64,000 nucleotides of DNA from Opisthocomus hoazin (taxonomy: Eukaryota; Chordata; Aves; Opisthocomiformes; Opisthocomidae): positions 945,001 to 1,009,000 of the forward strand of contig NC_134442.1 in NCBI RefSeq assembly GCF_030867145.1. The letters are read 5' to 3'. Below the pieces are notes generated by a model. It worked only from the letters and a program-made list of their open reading frames with translations, had not been told where the DNA came from and made no database searches. A program made the translations under genes and the position numbers. This document shows, in pieces, positions 1 through 20,740 of the stretch. Position 1 is the stretch's first letter, and each line of letters begins with the position of its first letter.

Positions 1-1116
1 GACAGACCTGGGAGCAAGGGGGACTAGTAGGCGGGGCTAGGTCCCTTGATTGGGAGGAGACAAGGGCAGAGAAAGTGAGGAGCCAAGGAAGTCGAGGGGG
101 ATGAATAAGTGTGGAAAATGGAGAGAAGGGGGGCTCAAGAAGCTCGTCCTTGAGCATAAGCAAAGTGCCGGTTGCTTTGCTTGTTTGGCTGAACCCTGTC
201 CCTACTCCCCACAGCCTGTCCGACCTTCTTCTTGAGAGCCATTCCACATCCTTTTCTGTGTGGCCCCGCTCTGTACCTGCTAGAGGGGTGGGTCTAGCGG
301 CCTGGCTGCTGGCGATGGCAGAAGGGAACACAGGTCATAGGGACCCCGCAGTTGGAAAGACCGAGTGTCTCGCGCCAGCTCCTGGTGGGAGCGCTGTGTG
401 TGTGAGCAGTGCACTAGCGAACCTGAAGCTGGCCTAGCTCTCGAGCAAGAGGACAGAGACCTTTTCAGTCCCGTGGGTGGCATGTGGCTGCAGCCTACCT
501 GACAGATCAGCCCCAGCATTCACAGACCTTACAAGAGGACCAGGCCTGCCAACCACCGGCCACATCTCCACCTGCTGGAGTCAGGAAGGACTTGGAGGTG
601 CTTGACCACGCATACCCCGAACTGCTTCCCACCTAGGCACGTCCCCTCTGCACTACCTGTTTGGGGGCTGTGGTGATTAGGGACAGGGCTCAGCCAAACA
701 AGCAAAGCTGTCTCTGCCAGAGTGCTCTCCCCAGAATGACCCCAGCTCTTCCTTCACATATTGCTGAAGTGTGCCCACCTCTCACACCATTCCCTCTTAA
801 CCACCTGCAAAAATCTGCTGCTGGCATCACAGAGTATCCACAGAAGACAAGTGACGTTCTCCAAGGCCATCTTCTGCCTGCTCTAAGCAGATATCGGGCA
901 CCACCTTCAGGTCAATTTTTGAAAACCAAAGCAGCGTGGAGTGCGGTTTGTTTGGGGACGTCTTCTAGTGCCTATGAAGCCATGCTGCTTCCAATTGCAC
1001 GTCTGTGGCCACGCATAGCAGGCAGTGCGACTGCCCGCACCAGTGTTGGCCCAGAAGAGCAATGTAGCTGGTAGACAGCAAGGACACGGAGCCTGTCAGA
1101 GGGTGTTGCGGTGGCA
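1..1116. other. 5.33-kb unit spacer, right part
   Basis: This is the distal upstream flank of acrosin copy 1 and the last 1.1 kb of a short-type spacer whose left part lies before the window. It contains the right inverted-repeat arm (666-801) and a short piece of the left arm (174-216). No coding exon is supported; the open frames here are short and compositionally random. The array therefore continues to the left of the window. Confidence 0.75.
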
Positions 1117-1733
1117 GACAGAGCCAGCGTGGAGCGTGCTCCATCTGTGTTTCGCTGTGCTTTGTGCAGGACAGGATGGCAGTGCTTGGCTATGCTTGGT
1201 TGATTTGGCTTGCACATCCCTGCTTGCCTGCCGCGGCTGTAAGCAGATTGGCTCTTCAGCCCCCAATCAGGTGCCTACTGCCTGTAGTAGTTCCGTTCTG
1301 CGGTGTCAGTTTCTTTGGGAAGGACCTGGTGGCAAGCGGCTGCGCAGAGCGGGGTGGCAGTGAACTTCCCAAAGAGGCTATGGTGCCACACTTGGTTTTC
1401 CCGGCTAGCTGTTAGCAGGCAGCACTGGGAGGCAGGCGCTGCTGCCTGCCACGAGGTCTGCAGAGCCTCGTCCCGCAAGCAGAGCATTCAGCGGGGGTCT
1501 GCTGGGGGTGTCCGAGCCCAGCTTCTGCCTCCCCTCCTGCTCGGAACCCTCCATGTTGCCCGCCCCCCCCCTAGAATCCACCGTGCCCAGCACCCGGAAC
1601 CAGCCACTCTGTGACATCAGCCACGGGGCCAAGGGTTCCCTGGGCAGCGGGACTGCTGCAGGCACTACGTCGGCTGCTGCACTGCTGGCCACCAGCTCTC
1701 GCTTCTTGCAGCTGCCACGTGCCGCTGGCAGCC
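1117..1733 (+). promoter_or_regulatory. shared acrosin upstream region (core promoter candidate), copy 1
   Basis: These 617 bp before the ATG are the only upstream sequence common to both spacer types. They contain inverted and direct CCAAT-type boxes (ATTGG near 1249, CCAAT near 1262), a C-run (9 C in copies 1-3, 8 C in copies 4-8), a CRE-like TGACATCA at 1612-1619 and a CACGTG E-box about 14 bp before the ATG. CRE-like half-palindromes bound by CREM are typical of haploid male germ-cell promoters, so testis expression is inferred. No TATA box is evident. Equivalents lie at 6450-7066, 11783-12399, 17116-17731, 22446-23061, 32445-33060, 42444-43059 and 52722-53337. Confidence 0.5.
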
Positions 1734-4217
<2,484 letters not shown>

Positions 4218-4345
4218 GGAGCAGGATCAACAGGAAACAGCGCAGGCTGCACTGGACCATGATGATTTCCTTCTGGGGCAATGCCTGCTGCTCCAAAGGC
4301 AGCCTCAACATCAAAGGCCTGCTCTGTGCTGCCCGCTCTCCTCCC

Positions 4346-4744
4346 TGTGGAGGATGAAGCATTAAAGGACTGGGGACATGTGAGCAATCCAGCATTTCTC
4401 TAGAAGGCCATGAAGCCTTAGCCTAAGGCCGCAGCCTTAGCATAAGGCCGCAAGGGCATCCAGAGGACAAACTGCGGTTGGAATGAGGAAGTAAGAATGC
4501 AGAGACAAACAACTCCCAGATGCCGAAGAGGAACTTGCCGCCTGCAAGAAGGCCACGAGCACTGCGCGTGAGCTAGTGACGCACACCAATCATAATCGAG
4601 TTACTACGTGAGTTAAATTGATTATCACCAATGGGGGATCGCCGCGTATGTAGTGGGGAATATAAAAGTGAGCTATCTGAGGCTAATAAACGGCTTGTAC
4701 GTGATCACATTGATCATCGTGTCGAGTCCGGTTCTTCCTCCACA
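4346..4744 (+). mobile_element. solo LTR of an endogenous retrovirus, 3' of acrosin copy 1
   Basis: The 399-bp element starts TGTGGAGGATGAAG and ends TTCTTCCTCCACA, a near-perfect terminal inverted repeat with TG...CA ends. In + orientation it shows CCAAT boxes, a TATA box (TATAAAAG at 4661) and AATAAA at 4685-4690, the order expected for U3-R-U5. An ATTAAA lies at 4361-4366. It begins 128 bp after the acrosin stop codon and may supply that gene's polyadenylation signal. No internal retroviral genes and no clear target-site duplication are seen. Copy 1 keeps the CACA terminus; the other copies read CGCA. Confidence 0.8.
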
Positions 4745-6449
4745 ACACTTCGCAGTGCACACAAATGCTGAAGCTGACTTAGTTCTTGGAATAAAGTTGC
4801 CAGGTTTCACAGTTAACCGTGCCTGAGTCCAATTCACTCTCGTGCGCAAGGCAAGCATTTCCATGCCCGGCAAAATGAGGCTGCAGGCAGTCAAGGAGGG
4901 CACAAAGGGCAAGAGTCGCTCAGCAGGGCTGACACCATGCCTGGTCAGACAGGAGCGTGCTCAGAGCCACCATGGCATGAAGAAGACTGGCACATTGAGG
5001 CTAGAAAGAGGATGCAAAATAATGATGTGACATGCAGACAACTCTGGGGATGATGATTAGGACCTGGTTGAAGCCTTTGCTAAATGGAAAGATGAAAGAA
5101 AGCTGGCAGGAGTTACAGTGCCATGAGGAAGAGCCAGATGTCACCAGAAGTTAAGGGGGAATGGTGTGAGAGGTGGCCAGACTTCAGCAATATCTGAAGG
5201 AAGAGCCGGGGTCATTCTGGGGAGAGGACTCTGGCAGGGACAGCTGTAGCCAGGAAACCACTGCAGTAATGCCACGCAAGGCCAAGATGACCTAGCTAAC
5301 AGCCCCTGAAAGACCCAATCTGTTCCCAGATGTGACAGACCTGGGAGCAAGGGGGACTAGTAGGCGGGGCTAGGTCCCTTGATTGGGAGGAGACAAGGGC
5401 AGAGAAAGTGAGGAGCCAAGGAAGTCGAGGGGGATGAATAAGTGTGGAAAATGGAGAGAAGGGGGGCTCAAGAAGCTCGTCCTTGAGCATAAGCAAAGTG
5501 CCGGTTGCTTTGCTTGTTTGGCTGAACCCTGTCCCTACTCCCCACAGCCTGTCCGACCTTCTTCTTGAGAGCCATTCCACATCCTTTTCTGTGTGGCCCC
5601 GCTCTGTACCTGCTAGAGGGGTGGGTCTAGCGGCCTGGCTGCTGGCGATGGCAGAAGGGAACACAGGTCATAGGGACCCCGCAGTTGGAAAGACCGAGTG
5701 TCTCGGGCCAGCTCCTGGTGGGAGCGCTGTGTGCGTGAGCAGTGCACTAGCGAACCTGAAGCTGGCCTAGCTCTCGAGCAAGAGGACAGAGACCTTTTCA
5801 GTCCCGTGGGTGGCATGTGGCTGCAGCCTACCTGACAGATCAGCCCCAGCATTCACAGACCTTACAAGAGGACCAGGCCTGCCAACCACCGGCCACATCT
5901 CCACCTGCTGGAGTCAGGAAGGACTTGGAGGTGCTTGACCACGCATACCCCGAACTGCTTCCCACCTAGGCACGTCCCCTCTGCACTACCTGTTTGGGGG
6001 CTGTGGTGATTAGGGACAGGGCTCAGCCAAACAAGCAAAGCTGTCTCTGCCAGAGTGCTCTCCCCAGAATGACCCCAGCTCTTCCTTCACATATTGCTGA
6101 AGTGTGCCCACCTCTCACACCATTCCCTCTTAACCACCTGCAAAAATCTGCTGCTGGCATCACAGAGTATCCACAGAAGACAAGTGACGTTCTCCAAGGC
6201 CATCTTCTGCCTGCTCTAAGCAGATATCGGGCACCACCTTCAGGTCAATTTTTGAAAACCAAAGCAGCGTGGAGTGCGGTTTGTTTGGGGACGTCTTCTA
6301 GTGCCTATGAAGCCATGCTGCTTCCAATTGCACGTCTGTGGCCACGCATAGCAGGCAGTGCGACTGCCCGCACCAGTGTTGGCCCAGAAGAGCAATGTAG
6401 CTGGTAGACAGCAAGGACACGGAGCCTGTCAGAGGGTGTTGCGGTGGCA
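4745..6449. other. 5.33-kb unit spacer between acrosin copies 1 and 2
   Basis: This is non-coding spacer. Just after the LTR is a second AATAAA (4790-4795) in a block that the long spacers also retain. The rest holds the inverted-repeat pair listed separately and unique sequence with no recognisable exon, RNA gene or further transposon. Sequence from 5246 to 5506 separates the two parts of the left arm. Confidence 0.7.
5150..6134. repeat. inverted repeat pair in the short spacer (1 to 2)
   Basis: The left arm is 5150-5245 plus 5507-5549; the right arm is 5999-6041 plus 6039-6134. The right arm reads as the reverse complement of the left with scattered mismatches: GGCTGTGGTGATTAGGGACA against CCCTACTCCCCACAGCC, and the TCATTCTGGGGAGAG block against CTCTCCCCAGAATGA. 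The left arm is split by 261 bp, and about 450 bp separate the arms. Two structural junctions in the array fall inside these arms. Confidence 0.75.
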
Positions 6450-7066
6450 GACAGAGCCAGCGTGGAGCGTGCTCCATCTGTGTTTCGCTGTGCTTTGTGC
6501 AGGACAGGATGGCAGTGCTTGGCTATGCTTGGTTGATTTGGCTTGCACATCCCTGCTTGCCTGCCGCGGCTGTAAGCAGATTGGCTCTTCAGCCCCCAAT
6601 CAGGTGCCTACTGCCTGTAGTAGTTCCGTTCTGCGGTGTCAGTTTCTTTGGGAAGGACCTGGTGGCAAGCGGCTGCGCAGAGCGGGGTGGCAGTGAACTT
6701 CCCAAAGAGGCTATGGTGCCACACTTGGTTTTCCCGGCTAGCTGTTAGCAGGCAGCACTGGGAGGCAGGCGCTGCTGCCTGCCACGAGGTCTGCAGAGCC
6801 TCGTCCCGCAAGCAGAGCATTCAGCGGGGGTCTGCTGGGGGTGTCCGAGCCCAGCTTCTGCCTCCCCTCCTGCTCGGAACCCTCCATGTTGCCCGCCCCC
6901 CCCCTAGAATCCACCGTGCCCAGCACCCGGAACCAGCCACTCTGTGACATCAGCCACGGGGCCAAGGGTTCCCTGGGCAGCGGGACTGCTGCAGGCACTA
7001 CGTCGGCTGCTGCACTGCTGGCCACCAGCTCTCGCTTCTTGCAGCTGCCACGTGCCGCTGGCAGCC

Positions 7067-9550
<2,484 letters not shown>

Positions 9551-9678
9551 GGAGCAGGATCAACAGGAAACAGCGCAGGCTGCACTGGACCATGATGATT
9601 TCCTTCTGGGGCAATGCCTGCTGCTCCAAAGGCAGCCTCAACATCAAAGGCCTGCTCTGTGCTGCCCGCTCTCCTCCC

Positions 9679-10077
9679 TGTGGAGGATGAAGCATTAAAG
9701 GACTGGGGACATGTGAGCAATCCAGCATTTCTCTAGAAGGCCATGAAGCCTTAGCCTAAGGCCGCAGCCTTAGCATAAGGCCGCAAGGGCATCCAGAGGA
9801 CAAACTGCGGTTGGAATGAGGAAGTAGGAATGCAGAGACAAACAACTCCCAGATGCCGAAGAGGAACTTGCCGCCTGCAAGAAGGCCACGAGCACTGCGC
9901 GTGAGCTAGTGACGCACACCAATCATAATCGAGTTACTACGTGAGTTAAATTGATTATCACCAATGGGGGATCGCCGCGTATGTAGTGGGGAATATAAAA
10001 GTGAGCTATCTGAGGCTAATAAACGGCTTGTACGTGATCACATTGATCATCGTGTCGAGTCCGGTTCTTCCTCCGCA
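9679..10077 (+). mobile_element. solo LTR, 3' of acrosin copy 2
   Basis: Same 399-bp element as at 4346, at the same distance from the stop codon, so it was present before the array expanded. The terminal repeat reads CCTCCGCA in place of CCTCCACA. Confidence 0.78.
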
Positions 10078-11782
10078 ACACTTCGCAGTGCACACAAATG
10101 CTGAAGCTGACTTAGTTCTTGGAATAAAGTTGCCAGGTTTCACAGTTAACCGTGCCTGAGTCCAATTCACTCTCGTGCGCAAGGCAAGCATTTCCATGCC
10201 CGGCAAAATGAGGCTGCAGGCAGTCAAGGAGGGCACAAAGGGCAAGAGTCGCTCAGCAGGGCTGACACCATGCCTGGTCAGACAGGAGCGTGCTCAGAGC
10301 CACCATGGCATGAAGAAGACTGGCACATTGAGGCTAGAAAGAGGATGCAAAATAATGATGTGACATGCAGACAACTCTGGGGATGATGATTAGGACCTGG
10401 TTGAAGCCTTTGCTAAATGGAAAGATGAGAGAAAGCTGGCAGGAGTTACAGTGCCATGAGGAAGAGCCAGATGTCACCAGAAGTTAAGGGGGAATGGTGT
10501 GAGAGGTGGCCAGACTTCAGCAATATCTGAAGGAAGAGCCGGGGTCATTCTGGGGAGAGGACTCTGGCAGGGACAGCTGTAGCCAGGAAACCACTGCAGT
10601 AATGCCACGCAAGGCCAAGATGACCTAGCTAACAGCCCCTGAAAGACCCAATCTGTTCCCAGATGTGACAGACCTGGGAGCAAGGGGGACTAGTAGGCGG
10701 GGCTAGGTCCCTTGATTGGGAGGAGACAAGGGCAGAGAAAGTGAGGAGCCAAGGAAGTCGAGGGGGATGAATAAGTGTGGAAAATGGAGAGAAGGGGGGC
10801 TCAAGAAGCTCGTCCTTGAGCATAAGCAAAGTGCCGGTTGCTTTGCTTGTTTGGCTGAACCCTGTCCCTACTCCCCACAGCCTGTCCGACCTTCTTCTTG
10901 AGAGCCATTCCACATCCTTTTCTGTGTGGCCCCGCTCTGTACCTGCTAGAGGGGTGGGTCTAGCGGCCTGGCTGCTGGCGATGGCAGAAGGGAACACAGG
11001 TCATAGGGACCCCGCAGTTGGAAAGACCGAGTGTCTCGGGCCAGCTCCTGGTGGGAGCGCTGTGTGCGTGAGCAGTGCACTAGCGAACCTGAAGCTGGCC
11101 TAGCTCTCGAGCAAGAGGACAGAGACCTTTTCAGTCCCGTGGGTGGCATGTGGCTGCAGCCTACCTGACAGATCAGCCCCAGCATTCACAGACCTTACAA
11201 GAGGACCAGGCCTGCCAACCACCGGCCACATCTCCACCTGCTGGAGTCAGGAAGGACTTGGAGGTGCTTGACCACGCATACCCCGAACTGCTTCCCACCT
11301 AGGCACGTCCCCTCTGCACTACCTGTTTGGGGGCTGTGGTGATTAGGGACAGGGCTCAGCCAAACAAGCAAAGCTGTCTCTGCCAGAGTGCTCTCCCCAG
11401 AATGACCCCAGCTCTTCCTTCACATATTGCTGAAGTGTGCCCACCTCTCACACCATTCCCTCTTAACCACCTGCAAAAATCTGCTGCTGGCATCACAGAG
11501 TATCCACAGAAGACAAGTGACGTTCTCCAAGGCCATCTTCTGCCTGCTCTAAGCAGATATCGGGCACCACCTTCAGGTCAATTTTTGAAAACCAAAGCAG
11601 CGTGGAGTGCGGTTTGTTTGGGGACGTCTTCTAGTGCCTATGAAGCCATGCTGCTTCCAATTGCACGTCTGTGGCCACGCATAGCAGGCAGTGCGACTGC
11701 CCGCACCAGTGTTGGCCCAGAAGAGCAATGTAGCTGGTAGACAGCAAGGACACGGAGCCTGTCAGAGGGTGTTGCGGTGGCA
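10078..11782. other. 5.33-kb unit spacer between copies 2 and 3
   Basis: Same content as the first short spacer: a second AATAAA just after the LTR, the inverted-repeat pair at 10483-11467, and no supported gene. Confidence 0.7.
10483..11467. repeat. inverted repeat pair in the short spacer (2 to 3)
   Basis: Equivalent of the pair at 5150-6134, with the same arm split and loop length. Confidence 0.72.
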
Positions 11783-12399
11783 GACAGAGCCAGCGTGGAG
11801 CGTGCTCCATCTGTGTTTCGCTGTGCTTTGTGCAGGACAGGATGGCAGTGCTTGGCTATGCTTGGTTGATTTGGCTTGCACATCCCTGCTTGCCTGCCGC
11901 GGCTGTAAGCAGATTGGCTCTTCAGCCCCCAATCGGGTGCCTACTGCCTGTAGTAGTTCCGTTCTGCGGTGTCAGTTTCTTTGGGAAGGACCTGGTGGCA
12001 AGCGGCTGCGCAGAGCGGGGTGGCAGTGAACTTCCCAAAGAGGCTATGGTGCCACACTTGGTTTTCCCGGCTAGCTGTTAGCAGGCAGCACTGGGAGGCA
12101 GGCGCTGCTGCCTGCCACGAGGTCTGCAGAGCCTCGTCCCGCAAGCAGAGCATTCAGCGGGGGTCTGCTGGGGGTGTCCGAGCCCAGCTTCTGCCTCCCC
12201 TCCTGCTCGGAACCCTCCATGTTGCCCGCCCCCCCCCTAGAATCCACCGTGCCCAGCACCCGGAACCAGCCACTCTGTGACATCAGCCACGGGGCCAAGG
12301 GTTCCCTGGGCAGCGGGACTGCTGCAGGCACTACGTCGGCTGCTGCACTGCTGGCCACCAGCTCTCGCTTCTTGCAGCTGCCACGTGCCGCTGGCAGCC

Positions 12400-14883
<2,484 letters not shown>

Positions 14884-15011
14884 GGAGCAGGATCAACAGG
14901 AAACAGCGCAGGCTGCACTGGACCATGATGATTTCCTTCTGGGGCAATGCCTGCTGCTCCAAAGGCAGCCTCAACATCAAAGGCCTGCTCTGTGCTGCCC
15001 GCTCTCCTCCC

Positions 15012-15410
15012 TGTGGAGGATGAAGCATTAAAGGACTGGGGACATGTGAGCAATCCAGCATTTCTCTAGAAGGCCATGAAGCCTTAGCCTAAGGCCGCAG
15101 CCTTAGCATAAGGCCGCAAGGGCATCCAGAGGACAAACTGCGGTTGGAATGAGGAAGTAAGAATGCAGAGACAAACAACTCCCAGATGCCGAAGAGGAAC
15201 TTGCCGCCTGCAAGAAGGCCACGAGCACTGCGCGTGAGCTAGTGACGCACACCAATCATAATCGAGTTACTACGTGAGTTAAATTGATTATCACCAATGG
15301 GGGATCGCCGCGTATGTAGTGGGGAATATAAAAGTGAGCTATCTGAGGCTAATAAACGGCTTGTACGTGATCACATTGATCATCGTGTCGAGTCCAGTTC
15401 TTCCTCCGCA
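15012..15410 (+). mobile_element. solo LTR, 3' of acrosin copy 3
   Basis: Same element and position relative to the gene as in copies 1, 2, 4 and 8. It has a private A (GTCCAGTTC) near its 3' end. Confidence 0.78.
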
Positions 15411-17115
15411 ACACTTCGCAGTGCACACAAATGCTGAAGCTGACTTAGTTCTTGGAATAAAGTTGCCAGGTTTCACAGTTAACCGTGCCTGAGTCCAATT
15501 CACTCTCGTGCGCAAGGCAAGCATTTCCATGCCCGGCAAAATGAGGCTGCAGGCAGTCAAGGAGGGCACAAAGGGCAAGAGTCGCTCAGCAGGGCTGACA
15601 CCATGCCTGGTCAGACAGGAGCGTGCTCAGAGCCACCATGGCATGAAGAAGACTGGCACATTGAGGCTAGAAAGAGGATGCAAAATAATGATGTGACATG
15701 CAGACAACTCTGGGGATGATGATTAGGACCTGGTTGAAGCCTTTGCTAAATGGAAAGATGAAAGAAAGCTGGCAGGAGTTACAGTGCCATGAGGAAGAGC
15801 CAGATGTCACCAGAAGTTAAGGGGGAATGGTGTGAGAGGTGGCCAGACTTCAGCAATATCTGAAGGAAGAGCCGGGGTCATTCTGGGGAGAGGACTCTGG
15901 CAGGGACAGCTGTAGCCAGGAAACCACTGCAGTAATGCCACGCAAGGCCAAGATGACCTAGCTAACAGCCCCTGAAAGACCCAATCTGTTCCCAGATGTG
16001 ACAGACCTGGGAGCAAGGGGGACTAGTAGGCGGGGCTAGGTCCCTTGATTGGGAGGAGACAAGGGCAGAGAAAGTGAGGAGCCAAGGAAGTCGAGGGGGA
16101 TGAATAAGTGTGGAAAATGGAGAGAAGGGGGGCTCAAGAAGCTCGTCCTTGAGCATAAGCAAAGTGCCGGTTGCTTTGCTTGTTTGGCTGAACCCTGTCC
16201 CTACTCCCCACAGCCTGTCCGACCTTCTTCTTGAGAGCCATTCCACATCCTTTTCTGTGTGGCCCCGCTCTGTACCTGCTAGAGGGGTGGGTCTAGCGGC
16301 CTGGCTGCTGGCGATGGCAGAAGGGAACACAGGTCATAGGGACCCCGCAGTTGGAAAGACCGAGTGTCTCGGGCCAGCTCCTGGTGGGAGCGCTGTGTGC
16401 GTGCGCAGTGCACTAGCGAACCTGAAGCTGGCCTAGCTCTCGAGCAAGAGGACAGAGACCTTTTCAGTCCCGTGGGTGGCATGTGGCTGCAGCCTACCTG
16501 ACAGATCAGCCCCAGCATTCACAGACCTTACAAGAGGACCAGGCCTGCCAACCACCGGCCAAATCTCCACCTGCTGGAGTCAGGAAGGACTTGGAGGTGC
16601 TTGACCACGCATACCCCGAACTGCTTCCCACCTAGGCACGTCCCCTCTGCACTACCTGTTTGGGGGCTGTGGTGATTAGGGACAGGGCTCAGCCAAACAA
16701 GCAAAGCTGTCTCTGCCAGAGTGCTCTCCCCAGAATGACCCCAGCTCTTCCTTCACATATTGCTGAAGTGTGCCCACCTCTCACACCATTCCCTCTTAAC
16801 CACCTGCAAAAATCTGCTGCTGGCATCACAGAGTATCCACAGAAGACAAGTGACGTTCTCCAAGGCCATCTTCTGCCTGCTCTAAGCAGATATCGGGCAC
16901 CACCTTCAGGTCAATTTTTGAAAACCAAAGCAGCGTGGAGTGCGGTTTGTTTGGGGACGTCTTCTAGTGCCTATGAAGCCATGCTGCTTCCAATTGCACG
17001 TCTGTGGCCACGCATAGCAGGCAGTGCGACTGCCCGCACCAGTGTTGGCCCAGAAGAGCAATGTAGCTGGTAGACAGCAAGGACACGGAGCCTGTCAGAG
17101 GGTGTTGCGGTGGCA
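15411..17115. other. 5.33-kb unit spacer between copies 3 and 4
   Basis: Short-type spacer with the inverted-repeat pair at 15816-16800. No supported gene. Starting with this spacer the arrays to the right share a GTGCGCAG variant near 16400. Confidence 0.7.
15816..16800. repeat. inverted repeat pair in the short spacer (3 to 4)
   Basis: Equivalent of the pair at 5150-6134. Confidence 0.72.
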
Positions 17116-17731
17116 GACAGAGCCAGCGTGGAGCGTGCTCCATCTGTGTTTCGCTGTGCTTTGTGCAGGACAGGATGGCAGTGCTTGGCTATGCTTGGTT
17201 GATTTGGCTTGCACATCCCTGCTTGCCTGCCGCGGCTGTAAGCAGATTGGCTCTTCAGCCCCCAATCAGGTGCCTACTGCCTGTAGTAGTTCCGTTCTGC
17301 GGTGTCAGTTTCTTTGGGAAGGACCTGGTGGCAAGCGGCTGCGCAGAGCGGGGTGGCAGTGAACTTCCCAAAGAGGCTATGGTGCCACACTTGGTTTTCC
17401 CGGCTAGCTGTTAGCAGGCAGCACTGGGAGGCAGGCGCTGCTGCCTGCCACGAGGTCTGCAGAGCCTCGTCCCGCAAGCAGAGCATTCAGCGGGGTTCTG
17501 CTGGGGGTGTCCGAGCCCAGCTTCTGCCTCCCCTCCTGCTCGGAACCCTCCATGTTGCCCGCCCCCCCCTAGAATCCACCGTGCCCAGCACCCGGAACCA
17601 GCCACTCTGTGACATCAGCCACGGGGCCAAGGGTTCCCTGGGCAGCGGGACTGCTGCAGGCACTACGTCGGCTGCTGCACTGCTGGCCACCAGCTCTCGC
17701 TTCTTGCAGCTGCCACGTGCCGCTGGCAGCC

Positions 17732-20213
<2,482 letters not shown>

Positions 20214-20341
20214 GGAGCAGGATCAACAGGAAACAGCGCAGGCTGCACTGGACCATGATGATTTCCTTCTGGGGCAATGCCTGCTGCTCCAAAGGCAGCC
20301 TCAGCATCAAAGGCCTGCTCTGTGCTGCCCGCTCTCCTCCC

Positions 20342-20740
20342 TGTGGAGGATGAAGCATTAAAGGACTGGGGACATGCGAGCAATCCAGCATTTCTCTAGA
20401 AGGCCATGAAGCCTTAGCCTAAGGCCGCAGCCTTAGCATAAGGCCGCAAGGGCATCCAGAGGACAAACTGCGGTTGGAATGAGGAAGTAAGAATGCAGAG
20501 ACAAACAACTCCCAGATGCCGAAGAGGAACTTGCCGCCTGCAAGAAGGCCACGAGCACTGCGCGTGAGCTAGTGACGCACACCAATCATAATCGAGTTAC
20601 TACGTGAGTTAAATTGATTATCACCAATGGGGGATCGCCGCGTATGTAGTGGGGAATATAAAAGTGAGCTATCTAAGGCTAATAAACGGCTTGTACGTGA
20701 TCACATTGATCATCGTGTCGAGTCCGGTTCTTCCTCCGCA
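20342..20740 (+). mobile_element. solo LTR, 3' of acrosin copy 4
   Basis: Same 399-bp element. Private variants include ACATGCGAGC near its start and ATCTAAGGC just after the TATA box; the TATA box and AATAAA are intact. This is the last LTR before the long-spacer part of the array. Confidence 0.78.

Noticed and set aside
4361-4366. ATTAAA as the native acrosin polyadenylation signal
   Set aside because: It lies inside the LTR, 15 bp from its first base, so it is retroviral in origin. It may be used but is not the ancestral signal; the native one is more likely the later AATAAA.
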